NCBI GenBank assembly: GCA_963693085.1
Contig: OY856409.1
Span: forward strand, 518,096,303 to 518,160,302
DNA length: 64,000 nt
DNA from: Alisma plantago-aquatica
Taxonomy: Eukaryota > Streptophyta > Magnoliopsida > Alismatales > Alismataceae
Direction of reading: 5' to 3'
Positions 36,742 through 47,957 of this stretch are shown here, piece by piece. The translations under genes and the position numbers were made by a program. Below the pieces are notes generated by a model. It saw only the letters and a list, made by a program, of their open reading frames with translations. It was not told where the DNA came from and searched no databases. Position 1 is the first letter of the stretch. The number at the start of each line of letters is the position of its first letter.

Positions 36742-36779
36742 ACAGTCTTAAAGAAATTATTTTCTGTCGTTAATTAACA

Positions 36780-38136
36780 ATGGTCGGTCAGGGTCGTTCG
36801 GGATGTAAAATTGATACCAGCAATATGCCTACAAAATTTACTGGTACCAACTTGCCCGCTGGCAGAGTCGGATGGAAATTTGGCTGAATATTGCGGGTTA
36901 TGATCAGTACTTAGTTGAAACTGAACCTATATCTGATGAAACAATTGCTGATAATGCAAATATATTGCTAATTGGAAGAAGGGTGATAAAACATGCCGCG
37001 ATTTGATTCTGTTTGGTTTAAATAGTAAACTGTATGATTCTTACTCAAAGCTGCCAGTCACTATCTCCAAGGTTTTGTGGGAATTTTTGATTAAGAATTT
37101 TAGCACTGAAAATCAAGGTGTTGAAAAATACTGTGTGTCTAAATTTCTTAAGTTTCAGATGGTTGAGGGTAAGTCAGTTTCCGATCAAACACATGATCTA
37201 CAACTCCTAGTTCATGAACTCTCATATGCCAAGATGGTATTGCCTGAAAAGTTCGTTGTTATGTCTATCATAGAAAAATTCCCTAAGTCTTGGGAATCGT
37301 TTGGTATGTCTCTGAAGCATCGCAAAGGGACACACACCATGGATGAACTAATGATGGATATTAATATACAAGAAGAACACTTAAAGGAGAAAGGGGTCAT
37401 GGTGCCTACTGATGCAAATCCAACTGTTAATTTTACTTTTGTGAAAAACACCAAAGATAAGAAATCTAAGAATGCACATAAACCTAAGGCAAAGATCCAA
37501 AAGAAGCAGAAGAACAAACCTTGTTGGACTTGTGGACAGGTTGGCCACTGGAACAAGGATTGTCCTACTAAGAAGGCAAAGAAAGCTACCATATCTGCAA
37601 CTGAGGAGGCTGTAGTCAACATGATGACTACATCCTTGAACCTCAATGATGGGTATGTGTCTATTAAACCTAAAATCCTTTCTATTTTTGAACCACTTTA
37701 TTGGATAATTGACACTGGGGCTAATGTACATGTGTGTGCTGATAAATCCCTATTTGTGTCTTATCAGGCCTCTCGAGGCCGGTCTGTTACTTTGGGTGAT
37801 TCCATCTTTGCAGAAGTCAAAGGAAAAGGACGGGTGGACTTGAAGTTCCCTTCGGGGAAGGTTTTGACTCTTAACAGGGTCAGACATGTTCCAACCATTC
37901 GACGCAATATCCTTAGTGGCGTCATATTAGTTAGGGAAGGTTATAGAGTAGACTGTAAATGTAATAAGGCTATTATTACACGCCTTCATGATTCTTTGTT
38001 TTTTTGGAAAGGGGTACTTATGTGATGTGGAGAACTTGTTTAAGATTCATGTTGAACCTGTTTCAAATTCCATTTTAAATTTGAATGATTATAGTTCTGT
38101 TTGCATGAATCTTATTTCATCCAATGTATGACATTA
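36780..38136 (+). pseudogene. Copia gag and protease
   Basis: A start codon at 36780 opens gag, but two small shifts (about 36850 and 36970) put the rest in the 340-codon frame 37003-38025. That frame holds a UBN2-type gag core (residues about 10-130), a lysine-rich linker, a CX2CX4HX4C zinc knuckle (CWTCGQVGHWNKDC, 37522-37563) and a retropepsin with WIIDTGANVHVCADKSLF (about 37697-37750) and the flap region after it. Another shift in the T/G run near 38002 separates protease from integrase. The protein would package RNA and process the polyprotein, but this copy cannot make it intact. Confidence 0.88.
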
Positions 38137-38140
38137 ATGT

Positions 38141-38473
38141 TTGGGACATGTTAATGTTGCCTCAATGAAGCGTATGATGAATCTAAATTTGATACCTAAA
38201 TCTAAAATTAGCAACAATAAATGTGAAATCTGTGTACAAGCTAAATTTCCTAGGAAGCCTTTTCATTCTGTGAATAGGAATTTGGAAATTTTGGATTTAG
38301 TGCATACAGATATCTATGAATTTAATGATGTTGCTACGCGGGATCAAAAGCGTTATTTTATAACTTTTATTGACGATGCGAGTAGATACTGTTATGTCTT
38401 TTTACTTAGAAGTAAAGATGAGGCATTGGATAAATTTCAAATTTATAAGAAAGAAGTTGAAACTCAAATCGGT
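38141..38473 (+). pseudogene. Copia integrase, N-terminal part up to the CACTA insertion
   Basis: An HHCC zinc region ([19 protein letters not shown], then CEICVQAK) leads into the DDE core, with the first catalytic Asp in LVHTDIYEF and the [12 protein letters not shown] strand. At 38477 the CACTA element begins. The coding frame resumes at 43141 and is in register once the insertion plus the 3-bp duplication (4667 bp) is discounted. The frame shown past 38473 is read-through into the transposon. Confidence 0.9.
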
Positions 38474-38489
38474 AAACACTACTACAGAA

Positions 38490-38905
38490 ACAGCCTTTGG
38501 CGTCGGTTGTTTAACCCCCTTTGGGGACGCTTTTCAAGCGACGCCTATGTGGGCGCCGCTAAAGGTCGAATTCTTCGGCGTCAGTTTTCTAACCGACGCC
38601 TATATGACATATAGGTGTTGGTGATATATAGTTGGCCGACGTCTATAAGGTTCGCACCACCTAGGACACTTTCTGCATCAGTTAACAATTTAACAACCGA
38701 CGCCATACACCCAGACGACACGGCGAAGCACGGCCGTGCTTCGCTGCACGTCCGTTTTTAGTACTATAGGCGTCGATTTTATACTAATAAGCGATGCCTT
38801 TTCCACCACGGCTGTTCTTTCCTGCACGGTCGGGTTGTTTGTCCTATTAGGCATCGATTTTATCAAATAACCGACGCTGTAGGCCTTTGATGACGGTGTT
38901 CTATA
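38490..38905. repeat. Left subterminal repeats of the CACTA element
   Basis: Several copies of GGCGTCGGTT, GGCGTCAGTT and AACCGACGCC, direct and inverted, lie within the first 430 bp. A perfect GAAGCACGGCCGTGCTTC palindrome sits near 38725. In En/Spm elements such repeats bind the TNPA-like protein; here that role is inferred. Confidence 0.85.
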
Positions 38906-39198
38906 AATAACCGATGCCTATACTTTAATTTTTTTTCTTATTAGTTTGCAGGCCTGCTGTGGCTGGTCAGCAGGATGAGAACCTGCAGTTCAGTTTTCTG
39001 AACTGTAGGTTTATGACATCCATTGATATCCGCCTACAAACATGCCACAAACCTGCAAAATCAAAAAATATTTTTTCACACAAGTAGATACATTCAGACA
39101 TCAATTCAATTCTCACATTCACACATGTAGAAACATTCAAATACATGTAGAAACATTTAGACATGTATAAACATTCAGAAATATTCATTTACAAAATA

Positions 39199-41165
39199 TC
39201 ATTCAGTATCGCTATCAGCATCCCAGTTATATCTTACAATCGCCACTACTTGTATGGCTTTTGCCCATTCTTCTCTTATTTCATTTAATGCTTCCATCGT
39301 ATATGGATCATGTACATTTTTTAAGCATTTACCTATAGTGTGGTCAGTTTTAAACACCTGCAAAGAGAATGATGTATATATATAAGTAACAATATAAAAA
39401 TAAGATTGATATATTTCATACTAACTAATGAGACTATATATAATACCTCATGTATGGTATTAATATCCAATGCGGCATGTCGGATAATCATCTGCATAAA
39501 TCACATCACATAGTATGTGCATGCCCAGCCGTTGTCTTGTGTAGCGCACTATAAATTGAAACATACAAAATATTAAAAAAATACAACTAAGCACAGTTCA
39601 CATAAATAATATATACATTGGAGTCGGGAACTTACTTTTACATTCTCCCAAATTATTGGCTGGTTCTTTCTACTTGGGACATTTCCTCCAGCATTTTTGA
39701 ATGCATCTAAACCCCTACATGTTAATGTAACACAGTAAATTGCATAATTAAATAGTAATGTAATAATAGATGTTAACAGATATAAAAATGAAATATTTCT
39801 CACCAGAATAATGACATTCTCAATATGTGTCCAATTTTAGTGTTCAATGTACTTCCCGCAGGATCTAGATAATAAACAGTGAACATCCCGGGGACAATAA
39901 CTAGTAGCTCCCAATGTCTACCGCTAGAGGTAAAAAAGTTAAAAATTAATAACTCAAAATGCACAATAAAAATGGAATTTTCTTAAGTTCAAATTATAAA
40001 TAAAGTAAACTTACTTGACATTGAATGAAGTTATTATTATCGTCTTCTTTTGCTGACCGAAAACTATAAAAGCATCTATACAATATTGTTGAACACTATC
40101 AGGGTCTTTAGCTACCATACTAATCAATGATGGAATAAAAAATCCCACATGATCAAATGCAAATTGTTTGCATTGATCTTCGACTAAGTAGCTGCAAAAC
40201 ATGTATTACGTATGCATTAATATATAAGAAAACAGATCACCGGATCTTACACAAGGTATATGGGTGTATAAACAAGATCTCACCTTATCCATGTCTCTAT
40301 CATTGATGTATTCAGCCAATCATACATAAACAGCTCAATAATATCTTGTATAAATAAAGAGCTATCGTATGATTGACCTACATAATCTGCTTCTAAAGAA
40401 ACAATTATAGGGCAATGTATATTATGTGCCCGTAGCCAACATGCCATTCCCCTACAAGCAGGACCTAACAGGTATTTTAGGTCAGTTGGAACCCAACTTG
40501 GTAATGCAGGAAGTGGAGGTGGAGGCCTAGGTGCTCCAGGTGTCTTCTTTTTAACCTGTATACATAATTTTAGATCAGTTGACCTCATATATACACATTA
40601 ACAATCTAAATTAATGTAAATTTATCTTACAATTTTAGTAGTGTAGACGACATCTGCTTTGGGCCACAATATCACCCCGCCTTCTGCCTCACCAAGTGTA
40701 TCAATATCTGGGTGGGCATATGGCAATGCAGCTTCCCTCCAATTGGGTAATACACATATCAGGCTCACACGAACATAGCCCTGCGACATTGGAGTCCCAT
40801 GAAACGTTGCCCCAAGAAGGGACTGGTAAGCCTGCGCCTCTACAACAACATAGTCTTGCATTCTTAAGCGGCATGGCTTCAATGCCTACAAATCCACTGC
40901 TATCGACATCTACTGGTTTCAAGTTTGAAATCTCTCCATGCCAGTGCCATTATGTATAGCCTTGTATAATCCCATTGCACATGACACGACTTTTGATTTC
41001 CTCACCAGTGTTGACTTTCAAATTATTACCGCAATACCTACATGGACACTAGAACCTATCTGTAGGTTTTTTCCTATGTTCCTCGGCAAATCTAATAAAC
41101 TGATCAAGACCAGATATAAACTCTGGGGTGCAGCGATTGCGAATGGACATCCATGATCTATCCAT
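39199..41165 (-). pseudogene. CACTA gene: transposase-associated N-terminus, TNP1-like domain and C48 (Ulp1-like) peptidase, multi-exon
   Basis: Start at 41165 (MDRSWMSIRNR, then TPEFISGLDQFIRFAEEH, then CPCRYCGNN), the pattern of the Transpos_assoc domain. The next block (about 40882-40632) reads DYVVVEAQAYQSLLGATFHG, then LPYAHPDIDTLGEAEGGVI, an En/Spm TNP1-like region. Exons with consistent GT-AG borders follow: 40555-40283, 40191-40015, about 39924-39804, about 39715-39636, 39548-39447 and 39357-39199. The peptidase triad is visible as H (GRHWELLVI, about 39914), D (VYYLDPAG, about 39864) and C (DNGWACTYYV, about 39520), with Q just before. The C-terminus has ALNEIREEWA and a natural stop. 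Two in-frame stops (TAG before the CPC motif, TGA after the active-site Cys) indicate decay. Confidence 0.8.
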
Positions 41166-41351
41166 TATATGATCAAAGAGAAAACAAGTATATATTAGGA
41201 CAATATTAGGGTATACACTTACATCCTATCCAAGATTTACTCCTATTATCTACAATGAAGCCGGACTCCATACAAACAATATATAATTTAATGATTGTTC
41301 ATTCTAATTTATACCAATGTACAAGTAATATAAAGAACAATGATTGTTCAC

Positions 41352-42001
41352 TTTCTAGGCCAACAAACACATGTGATGTCATTCTTATATATAATAAATG
41401 TGTACCACCTATCCCATCCTTGAACACCTAATCTCACTAGTAAATGTATAATGTGTATTGGGTTTTCAAGAAAATTTCGGCAGCATTTCCCCACTGTTCT
41501 CTAAGTACATATGTACTTAGAGAACAAACGGGGAAATGCTATTGAAATTTTCTCAAAAACCCAATACACATTATACACTTACATCCTAAGTGAGATTAGG
41601 TGTTCAAGAACAGTCCCAAACCGGGGACTATCTAAGATTTACTCCTAATGAGTAAATCTTGGACGGGTTTCTAGGCCAACAAACACATGTGATGTCATTC
41701 TTATATATAATAAATGTGTACCACCTATCCCATCCTTGAACACCTAATCTCACTAGTAAGTGTATAATGTGTATTGGGTTTTCGAGAAAATTTCGACAAC
41801 ATTTCCCCGCTGTTCTCTAAGTACATATGTACTTAGAGAACAAATGGGGAAATGCTACCGAAATTTTCTCGAAAACCCAATACACATTATACACTTACAT
41901 CCTAAGTGAGATTAGGTGTTCAAGAACAGTCCCAAACCGGGGACTATCCAAGATTTACTCCTAATGAGTAAATCTTAGACGGGTTTCTAGGCCAACAAAC
42001 A
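41352..42001. repeat. Tandem 316-bp repeat, each unit holding a long perfect-loop hairpin
   Basis: Units start at TTTCTAGGCCAACAAACAC at 41352 and 41668, with a partial third at 41984. Each contains an inverted repeat of about 95 bp per arm (first copy about 41423-41613) centred on GTACATATGTAC. A second, small hairpin AAGATTTACTC/GAGTAAATCTT follows. The arms look like a MITE that was then duplicated together with its flank. It lies just upstream of the CACTA gene start. Confidence 0.9.
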
Positions 42002-42017
42002 CAATAATAGATATGTA

Positions 42018-42095
42018 CATGTTAGGGTTTCATCACAATTAATGTTAGGGTTTCATCACAATTGATGTTAGTGTTTCATCAATGTTAGGTTTAAT
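42018..42095. repeat. Short tandem repeat of TGTTAGGGTTTCATCACAAT units
   Basis: Three to four decaying copies of a 22-23 base unit lie between the hairpin repeats and the GC-rich part of the CACTA element. Confidence 0.85.
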
Positions 42096-42329
42096 CAAAT
42101 CAAATTAGGATGCTAGAATTGACAAGTTTAAATCTTATTTCAACATGCATCAAAATTTACTGAATTAAGTCAAACATTAGGATTAGAAGCACAAATATAT
42201 GCAAGAAAAAAATTTGTTCATATCCTAGGATTTACATAAAGCATTACATAAAAATTTGTTCATATCCTTACCAACAGCCAGCACGGCCGTGCTGGTAGGC
42301 CAACACAACCATGGTCGTGCTTGCATGTT

Positions 42330-42640
42330 GGTAAATAGCTAGGGAGAAGGAAGCAAAGAGGTAGCGCTACCTGGAGCTAGCGTGGAAAGCGCGGCGGCAG
42401 CAGTGGCGACGGAAGAAGAGAGAGCAGAGCGGCGGGCGATGAACCAGCAACAACGGCGCCGGGAATGAGCAGAGCAACAACGGCAGCGGCATCGGTGAGT
42501 AGAGGTGCACCAGCAGCAGCGGCACACCAGTAGCAGTGGTGGCGGCGAGCGGAGAAGCACCAGCAGTAGCGACGGCGAGCAGCAGCGGGGTCGTCGGGCG
42601 ATTTCAGGAGAGCGGCGGCAGCATCACAGCAATATCGTGA
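42330..42640. other. GC-rich low-complexity zone of the CACTA element
   Basis: A CAGCAG/GGCGGC-rich tract gives cysteine-, arginine- or serine-rich frames on both strands (42339-42560 minus, 42505-42714 plus). Codon-like periodicity comes from the trinucleotide repeat. It could be a promoter or first exon for a CACTA transcript, but no domain is visible. Confidence 0.5.
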
Positions 42641-42689
42641 TGAAACAGGAAGAAAGGGGGAAGAGTCGGGTGATCGGGATTATTAAGTT

Positions 42690-43130
42690 GGTCAACGGCG
42701 TCGGTTATCTATAAAACTGATGCCTATTATGATTTAGCGTCGGTTGAAAGTAAAACACCGACGCCCAACTAGACAACCTTTACCCTAAATTATTTGGCGG
42801 GAACCATTATCAGCGTCGGTTATTGAAGGATAACCGACACTGAAAGTGGGACTTTTCGCGCAAATTTTCATTTTAAATAGGCGTCGGTGAAATGTTAAAA
42901 GACCAACGCTATAGGTAACCTAAAATGTTTTCGCTCGAAAATTGGATTTCGCGGGCGATTTTAGGCGTCGGTCTGTTATAACAAGCCGACACTGAATACA
43001 AAGCGGTACCCATATCTGGCTGGTCTTCGAATATAGACGTCAGTTTGCATAAATAACTGACGTCTAATATTATAGACGTCGGTTTTCCTAAATAACCGAC
43101 GCCCAGAAAAGCGACACTGAACGCTGTTTC
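42690..43130. repeat. Right subterminal inverted-pair repeats of the CACTA element
   Basis: At least six small hairpins follow one another, each a GNCGTCGGTT-type motif, a spacer of roughly 8-16 bases, and its inverse AACCGACGCC. Examples are near 42699, 42738, 42812, 42963 and 43074. They form a denser, more ordered set than the left end. Confidence 0.88.
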
Positions 43131-43140
43131 TGTAGTAGTG

Positions 43141-43923
43141 AAAATACTTAAGCGATTAAGGTCTGATAGGGGAGGAGAGTATACCTCAAACTTGTTTTTG
43201 GAATTTTGCCAATTACATGGTATAGTTCATGAGGTCACTGCTCCTTATTCACAGCAATCAAATGGAATAGCTGAATGTAAAAACTGAACCTTAATAGATA
43301 TGGTAAATACCTTACTCCAAACATCTGGATTACCCAACTTTATGTGGGGGGAAGCTTTGAATACGGCTTGCCATATTCTGAATAGAGTTTCCCATAAACA
43401 TTCAGAGAGTAGTCTGTTTGAGTTATGGAGAGGAAGGAAACTGAGTCTTAAATATCTTCGAGTGTGGGGGTGCCTTGCAAAGGTACTTTTCCCTGAACAA
43501 AAAAGGAAGAAATTGGGACCAAAAACGGTTGATGCCATATTTTTGGGTTATGTAGAGACAAGCTATGCTTACAGATTCCTGATTGTAAAATCAGATATCT
43601 CTGGCATTGAGGTCAATACAATTGTGGAATTACATGATGCAACATTCTTTGAGGATGTGTTTCCTATGAAAACTGGTGTGCCCAATGAAGTATCTCAAGA
43701 AGATTCATTTACCACATGTTCCATTCCTGAGCACGTGGAAAGGATGACAAATGTGGGGGGTGACTCAGAACAAGCTATTTCTGAATCAGTTGATTTTGAA
43801 GAAATAGTTGAACCAAGGAGAAGTAAACGGCCTAGGACATCCAAGGACTTTGGAAGTGAGTTTCTCACTTACAATGTTGAGGATGATCCTGTTACTTTCA
43901 AACAAGCTATGGAATCTACATAA
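43141..43923 (+). pseudogene. Copia integrase, C-terminal part after the CACTA insertion
   Basis: The frame resumes at 43141 with KILKRLRSDRGGEYTSN (second catalytic Asp), then APYSQQSNGIAECKN (catalytic Glu), and a stop TGA where the family has Arg. An open frame (43300-43923) follows, covering LPNFMWGEALNTACHILNRV, then KYLRVWGCLAKV, to the integrase C-terminus and the RRSKRPR linker. It ends at TAA 43921, in frame with the reverse transcriptase. Confidence 0.9.
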
Positions 43924-44760
43924 GCTAAGTTTTGGAAAGAAGCCGTTAATGATGAAATCCAATCAATTCTCTCGAATGGAATTTGGGAATTGGTGGATTT
44001 TCCTCCTGGTTGTTCTGCAGTTGGTTGTAAATGGATTTTTAAGAAGAAACTTAATGCAAACGGGACAATCAATAAGTATAAGGCAAGGTTAGTTGCTAAG
44101 GGTTACACACAAAGGGAAGGAATAGATTATTTTGATACCTATTCACCTGTTTCCCGTATGACCACAATCCGAGTGTTTATAGCATTAGCTTCCATTTATA
44201 ATCTCTATATCCATCAGATGGATGTGAAGACTGCATTCTTACACGGTGATCTTCAAGAAGAGATATATATGGAACAACCTGAGGGATTTGTGGGTCGTGG
44301 GAATGAGTCCAAAGTGTGTAAACTTGTTAAGTCATTATATGGCTTAAAACAAGCCCCTAAGCAATGGCATGAGAAGTTTGATTCTATGATATCATCATTT
44401 GGCTTTATTTCTAATGAATTTGATAAGTGTCTCTACTGCAAGATTGTCAATAATGGATTCATTTTGTTATGCTTATACATCGATGATATCCTGCTTTTTG
44501 GTTTCGATATGAAAGTAGTAAATGAGACAAAGTCATTCTTGTGTAGCAAGTTTGAGATGAAGGATATGGGTGTCGCTGATGTGATTTTAGGGCTTAAAAT
44601 CATAAGGTCTACTGATGGTATAACTCTCTCTCAGTCTCACTATGTTGAGAAGATACTGGAGAGGTTTGAGTACACATCACGTAAACATGTTAAGACTCCA
44701 TATGATTCATCCAAACCCTTTTTCAAGAATGAGACTGGGGTTCCAGTGTCTCAATTATGA
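43924..44760 (+). pseudogene. Copia reverse transcriptase (RVT_2)
   Basis: Same frame as integrase. It contains CKWIFKKKLNANGTINKYKA, then ARLVAKGYTQREGIDYFDTY, QMDVKTAFLHGDLQEEIYM (first catalytic Asp), SLYGLKQAPKQW, and the YIDDILLF active-site box (about 44474-44497). It continues to the thumb. Stops TGA (44758) and TAG just after it break the link to RNase H. Apart from these stops the domain is well preserved, so the insertion is moderately young. Confidence 0.93.
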
Positions 44761-44781
44761 CACTCTTAGATTATCAGAAGT

Positions 44782-45429
44782 TTGATGTATCTTATGAACT
44801 GTACACATCCAGACATTACGTTTGTCGTGAACAAGTTAAGTAGATACACCAGTTGTCCCGACAAGACCCATTGGGAAGCTCTTGACAGAGTTCTGAGGTA
44901 TATCAAGGGAAAATGTTTCCTTGGGCTGCATTATGGTAAACATCCTTCCATAGTCGAAGGATATAGTGATGTAAGCAGGATTGCCGTGATTTCTAGGAGT
45001 AATGGTGTCTCAGGATATGTATTCCTGTTGGGAGGAGAAGTTGTTTCCTGGAGGTCTAAGAAACATACCATATTGTCTCGGTCCACTTTTGAAGCAGAGT
45101 TGTGTGCTTTCGATGAAACTGGATTGGAAGCTGAATGGCTACATGGACTTATGTCTAGTTTACCTATGGTAATGAAGCCACTTCCTGCAATTTCAGTTCA
45201 CTGTGACAACACTACAACTATTGCTAAGATAAAGAGTTCCAAGTACAATCAAAAACAGCGTAGACACATCCAAGTCAGATTGAAATTTGTAAGGGAGTTA
45301 GTGTCTAATGGGGTCGTGGCTGAGGACTACATCGGTACCAAAGATAATACAGTTGATCCTTTCACTAAAGGTCTTACCTTGGCTTTAGTGGAAAAATCCA
45401 GGTTGGGGATGAGACTGAAACCCCTATAG
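44782..45429 (+). pseudogene. Copia RNase H
   Basis: A 215-residue frame in register with the reverse transcriptase. LMNCTHPDITFVVNKLSRY leads to the RNase H fold, with the first Asp in EGYSDVSRI (the family has SDADWAG, so flanking residues are changed), Glu in STFEAELCAF, Asp in VHCDNTTTIA and the terminal VDPFTKGL box. Natural-looking end at 45429. A non-coding tail and the polypurine tract follow. Confidence 0.9.
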
Positions 45430-45967
45430 ATTTGCAGGCAGTAGCAACCCAACCCAAAAGAGTGGAGATCCCACAAATTGGGTTCAATGTGGTAATAACA
45501 AGTTGTCGGGTAAATCGGATGACACTATGTATTCTTGTTTGATGCTTCCTTCATCCGTGTGTCTATTCCATGGGAAACCTGTTAGTGTCATGACTGCAAG
45601 TTAGTAAGAGAGTAGTCTCTTAATGGTGTCAAGTCTTAGGACAGGATGTTAGAAGTACATCCTTGGAGACTCCAGCTAAGTGATTGATGTTGTGTAGGCC
45701 GCAATAGGAGAATTGGGTTGTTCTCCGTTATCAATCATGATATAAAATTTTGTATGCATGACCTTAATGCATTGTTTTCTTTTCTACCATGTCTTTATTG
45801 TGTTGTTACCAACCTATACTCTTGTACCCAAGGTTCAGGTTCAAGACTTTTGTTCACCTAGCTCCTACGGGGGTCACAGTTGGATAACTCAGGTAGATTC
45901 AAACGGAAAGGTATCTGCTGAAAGCACAATATGGAAGACTGAATGGTAGAGCACACTACACATTGGA

Positions 45968-45980
45968 CTTTGTGGGGGAT
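45968..45980 (+). promoter_or_regulatory. Polypurine tract of the copia element
   Basis: CTTTGTGGGGGAT lies immediately before the 3' LTR start TGTTAGATAAATG. This is the usual copia plus-strand priming tract. Confidence 0.9.
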
Positions 45981-46925
45981 TGTTAGATAAATGTTAATGT
46001 AGCAGTATGATTACTGTAGTAGTCGTTTACTGTAACAACATTTATTTAGCATGGGTTAAGCCCAATGTAGTGCAGCAAGTACATGTGAGAATGTAGTGTT
46101 GTCTCTAGTGCAAATGGCAAAGAAGTTTTATCCCATATTGCTCACTCCTAGAACTTTTGTAGTCCTCATATGTAGGATCACATGGGATACTAGTGTCCAA
46201 GGGGTCCTAAGAGGGAGGTATGCTCACCTCCTTGGTGGGTGGGGTTACCACATCACAACACACACACACACACGCACGCGCGCGCGCCACGCCACACCTC
46301 GCCGGGTCGGGCCGTAATTAATTATTTCTTTCCTATTCTGATTTCTTAATCCTAACTGGAAAGTATTTCTCTTTGTGGTTTTTATTCCGTATTGTGTACA
46401 AGAGCAACCGAGTATTTGCGTCTTACTGGGAATAGGATTAGGGACGTGCGTGGCTATATATATGTTTCCAGTCATTAGGGTTAAACACATCAAACATCTT
46501 TCTACCGCCGTTTCATGTGTGTTTTGAGAGCCCTAATCCAGAGCGAGTGCCTCTGTTCCAAGCCGCTTCGTGGAGTTGTTCTCCTATGCGTAGTGCAGCG
46601 TTCTTCTTCCCATCACCAAGACATGACTGTCAGGCGGTGGTTCATGCGGTTGTTGTGCTGCACTGGTAGCAGTGCAATGTCAAGTTCCAGGTTCGTGCTG
46701 GATCGAGACTAGGAGAACGGTGCCTATCCGCGAGGATTGCCGGGCACTGATTTCTTTAAGTATCACATTCGTTTCTCAATGAACGATCTGGTTTGTGAAT
46801 CTAACTCATGTTATTTCTGTTCTCCTACTTTGTTTGATATTCATTTCTTATTTTGGATCTGCCTGAAATTGTTAATAACTTTGCACCTGTCGCTGTTGCA
46901 TGAACGACGTTAATAAATATTAACA
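45981..46925 (+). mobile_element. Copia 3' LTR (945 bp)
   Basis: It starts TGTTAGATAAATG and ends AATATTAACA, and is homologous to the split 5' LTR. It includes an AC-rich run (46257-46275) and a GC-rich block near 46280-46315 where the two LTRs differ most. Scattered substitutions elsewhere suggest moderate age. Confidence 0.92.
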
Positions 46926-46930
46926 ATAAA

Positions 46931-47441
46931 TAAGTCCCTTCCGGAAATGTATTGCTACTTTAAAAAAGTAATACGTCCCCAATAGGGACGTATTGCTTCC
47001 AGTAGAGCAATGCGTCCCAAGTAAGGACGTATTGCTTTTTTTATTTTCTTTTTTTATCTTTTTTTTAATTATGATACCATGTAAATTATAAATACATATA
47101 TATATATTTGTAAAATTGCTAAATGAACATAATCGACATTAACTTACATATAATTAGCTATATATTCAAAATAATACCTGAAGATCATAAAATAATAACA
47201 AAAGATTATATTTTTTACTAATACATAATATTTATAAATGTAGATAAAAGTATTTAAAATTAATAGATATCATGTTAAAATTATGTAATGAAGTTTAAAA
47301 TTATACAAATAAATAATATGTATATGTATGTATATATTTGTAAACTTAGAAAAAAAATAAAAACAATATAGCAATAAAAAAACACTAAAATAAAAAACTA
47401 ATATAGTAGTCTATAAGACACGATGGAGCACACACACACAA

Positions 47442-47505
<64 letters not shown>

Positions 47506-47899
47506 GGCATGATACATAATATAAAAAGTATAAACATGTCAACTATATAAAGTAAATATACATGAACAATAACAATAGATAATCAAAATAAAATATATGA
47601 TACATATGATCAGAAATGCAACACATACAAAAATCATAATATATTATGGAGTAAATTTTTTTATTATGCTTAAGAAATCATATATTAACATAAATCATAA
47701 TAACATAATAATATTTGTAACTTTTAATCCAGTTTAGAGACAAATATAATATGATAAAAATCAAATATATTATGATTTTTATTTAATTTAAAATCATATG
47801 TATCATATATTCTAATTTGATTGTTCATTGTTGTTGTTCTACTATATTTTACTTTGCATAATTGACATATTTATATTTTTTAATATTATATACTGTTGC

Positions 47900-47957
<58 letters not shown>

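Larger units (their letters stand above)
38474..43143. mobile_element. CACTA (En/Spm) element, 4664 bp, with AAA target duplication
   Basis: The element proper is 38477-43140. Its ends are CACTACTACAGAAACAGC and the inverted equivalent (..GCTGTTTCTGTAGTAGTG). AAA lies at 38474-38476 and 43141-43143. Subterminal regions are packed with GGCGTCGGTT/AACCGACGCC repeats. One gene reads minus at 41165-39199. A tandem hairpin repeat (41352-42001) and a GC-rich low-complexity zone (about 42330-42640) lie upstream of it. No TNP2-type DDE transposase was found, so this copy is probably non-autonomous. Confidence 0.93.
32369..46925 (+). mobile_element. Ty1/copia retrotransposon, interrupted by a solo LTR and a CACTA element
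   Basis: The LTRs start TGTTAGATAAATG and end AATATTAACA. The 5' LTR is 32369-36741 with a 3.35-kb insertion, and the 3' LTR is 45981-46925. Gag, protease, integrase, reverse transcriptase and RNase H follow in copia order on the plus strand. Without insertions the element is about 6.5 kb. The flanking 5-mers ATAAT (32364-32368) and ATAAA (46926-46930) match at four of five bases. The flanks themselves are overlapping copies of TIR sequence, so the insertion site has been rearranged. Confidence 0.9.

Noticed and set aside
41161..41350. Search for a TNP2-type transposase upstream of the C48 gene
   Set aside because: No DDE-type or DUF4218/DUF4216-like motif was found between the gene start and the right terminus, so none is annotated.
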